The notes under the pieces were generated by a model. The model saw only the letters and a program-made list of their open reading frames with translations. It was not told where the DNA came from and ran no database searches. A stretch of DNA of 64,000 nucleotides from positions 744,001 to 808,000 of the forward strand of contig NZ_CP022529.1 of assembly GCF_002237595.1 (NCBI RefSeq). The letters are read 5' to 3'. Shown here one piece after another: positions 62,821-64,000 of this stretch. Made by a program: the position numbers and the translations under genes. Position 1 is the stretch's first letter; the number at the start of each line of letters is the position of its first letter. Origin of the DNA: Labrenzia sp. VG12 (GTDB lineage Bacteria > Pseudomonadota > Alphaproteobacteria > Rhizobiales > Stappiaceae).

Positions 62821-63959
62821 TCCGCAGCCTCCTGAACGCAGGTTTGCAGCGCCGCCAGGGTCGACATGAGGCCGTCCTTGTCGGCATAACAGCCCTGTAG
62901 CCAGCGGGTTCCCGTGCCGGAATAGGCCTTGCGTGCGTGCAGGACGCGGGTGTTGTCGACAAGGAAGCACTCGCCGGGTTCCAGGCGGAAACAGACCTCC
63001 ATCGCAGGATCGTCGATGATCTCACCCAGCCGCCGGTACGCCGCGTAGTAGGTTTCCATCTTCTCGAACGGAACATCGGTGATCGCCGCGGAGGAGCGGT
63101 TGTTGAACCGCACAGCGATCAGTTCGCCGTCCGGTGCCAACTCGATCATCGGCTTGCGGGATCGCAGCCTGACACCGGCTTCTCCGGCATATTCGAACCT
63201 GGCGCAATGGCTGCTGAGCACGTCGAACCAGTCCGGGTTTTCCTGTTTGAGGCGCAGCGCGGCCGCAAAACCGTCCACGACCATGTTCTCGCCCCCGGCC
63301 GCCGAACTCTCAAGGCAATAGAGCACCTGAATGGTCGGGACGGGATCACGGTATGGATTGTCGGTATGGGCCTGAAGCCCAAGTCCGGTATAGGCAAGAT
63401 TGGTCGGATTGACCTCGGTGCGCACTTCAAAGTGCCGGCCGTAATTGGTCTCGCGCACAAAACCGAACAATTTCACGACCTGCATTAGGGCCTTGTCCTC
63501 GACCGGACCACCCGTCAGTTTGCCGAAGCCGAAGCGGGCGACCTCTTCCAGCCAGTCACGTTTTGCAGCTGCGTTGGACTGTACGGCGGTAAAGTCTGCT
63601 GAGGGGACCCGGTCGCTCAGCTGACTGTCCCAGGTCTCGATATCAGGCGTCGTCCAGCCAAGGGTGTCTGCCGCCGGTCTGTCGTAGGAATGAACATGCA
63701 GCCATGAAAGGTCGTAGGCGATCGTCTTGTCTTCCGGGACAAAGGTAACCACAAGTGTTCCCGCATGGACTTTCGCCGCGCTGATGCGGATGTCAGGGGC
63801 AATGTCGCGCAAGGCAATCAGGCGCTGGCCGTTGCCCGGGGAGCGTGTTTCCGGGTCCACCGCATTGTCGCGCAACCAGACGGCATGAAAACGGTGGCTG
63901 CCACTTGCGGTGTTGAGGACAAGATATTTTCCATCCTCGTGAATTGAAACGTCAGACAT
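62817..63959 (-). CDS. tmpA: 2-trimethylaminoethylphosphonate dioxygenase TmpA (gamma-butyrobetaine hydroxylase-like)
   Basis: 380 residues from ATG 63959 with AGGAC upstream. The N-terminal DUF971-like domain (HRFHAVWLRDN) and the C-terminal Fe(II)/2-oxoglutarate fold (LQAHTDNPYRDPVP with HxD, later FLVDNTRVLHARKAY with the third His and RWLQGCY) match the gamma-butyrobetaine hydroxylase family. The directly coupled PhnZ-like gene marks it as TmpA rather than a carnitine enzyme; this is inference from context. The product feeds TmpB. Confidence 0.88.
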   Translation of the reverse strand: MSDVSIHEDGKYLVLNTASGSHRFHAVWLRDNAVDPETRSPGNGQRLIALRDIAPDIRISAAKVHAGTLVVTFVPEDKTIAYDLSWLHVHSYDRPAADTLGWTTPDIETWDSQLSDRVPSADFTAVQSNAAAKRDWLEEVARFGFGKLTGGPVEDKALMQVVKLFGFVRETNYGRHFEVRTEVNPTNLAYTGLGLQAHTDNPYRDPVPTIQVLYCLESSAAGGENMVVDGFAAALRLKQENPDWFDVLSSHCARFEYAGEAGVRLRSRKPMIELAPDGELIAVRFNNRSSAAITDVPFEKMETYYAAYRRLGEIIDDPAMEVCFRLEPGECFLVDNTRVLHARKAYSGTGTRWLQGCYADKDGLMSTLAALQTCVQEAAE

Positions 63960-64000
63960 GGTCCGGTCCTGTTGATCCTTGGTTGAAGGCTAGGATCAAA

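Overview
The window looks like a chromosomal segment of a marine alphaproteobacterium of the Hyphomicrobiales, most like the Stappiaceae (Roseibium/Labrenzia group). This rests on recognised protein families (EipB/DUF1849, DUF3572, DivK, fused TrpEG with a trpL leader, the pseudo-dihydroorotase PyrC', TmpAB) and on the gene order, not on a database search. Most genes are GC-rich and densely packed. One AT-rich islet near 39.7-41.0 kb stands out.

Layout. 1-7.7 kb: the start of a periplasmic binding protein gene cut by the window edge, two acetyltransferases, a RidA-GDPD pair, EipB, and a DUF3572-HAD-dinB cluster. 7.8-8.2 kb: divK, followed by a 557-bp gap where pleD would be expected; the gap holds inverted repeats, a strong hairpin and a possible 30-codon ORF. 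8.7-21.1 kb: a long minus-strand housekeeping block read pyrB, pyrC', DUF3108, plsY, dprA, topA, rnr, DUF983, NUDIX, RidA-like, rpmG, with several 4-nt start/stop overlaps. 21.3-33.2 kb: mixed cell functions (small secreted protein, AEC transporter, NADAR protein, RuvX, a GGDEF-EAL signalling protein, a metallo-beta-lactamase-fold hydrolase, a secreted cupin, a formylglycine-generating enzyme, a CPBP protein, a lytic transglycosylase, an SH3 protein).

33.5-39.5 kb: a type I solute-binding protein, a TetR regulator with matching operators before itself and before an Old Yellow Enzyme gene that carries a one-base frameshift in a G run, a divergent DUF4345/AraC pair and a sugar-porter MFS transporter. 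39.5-41.0 kb: AT-rich islet with an orphan protein carrying a PD-(D/E)XK-like D...ExK signature. 41.1-48.9 kb: a type I secretion ATPase and adaptor divergent from a 1446-residue protein that joins a galactose oxidase/glyoxal oxidase-type radical-copper domain (all five copper/cofactor residues visible) to four PA14 repeats. This is the most unusual system in the window: a probable secreted copper-radical oxidase with its own exporter and no RTX repeats.

49-64 kb: ilvD, a YdjM-like membrane protein, an apparently inactive caspase-fold protein, a TerB-like protein, trpEG preceded by a trpL leader peptide with three consecutive Trp codons and alternative hairpins, a second periplasmic binding protein, SthA transhydrogenase, a cytochrome P450, an FKBP-rhodanese fusion, an M23 peptidase, and a two-gene tmpB-tmpA operon for oxidative breakdown of 2-trimethylaminoethylphosphonate. 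No tRNA, rRNA, CRISPR array, transposase or prophage gene was recognised.
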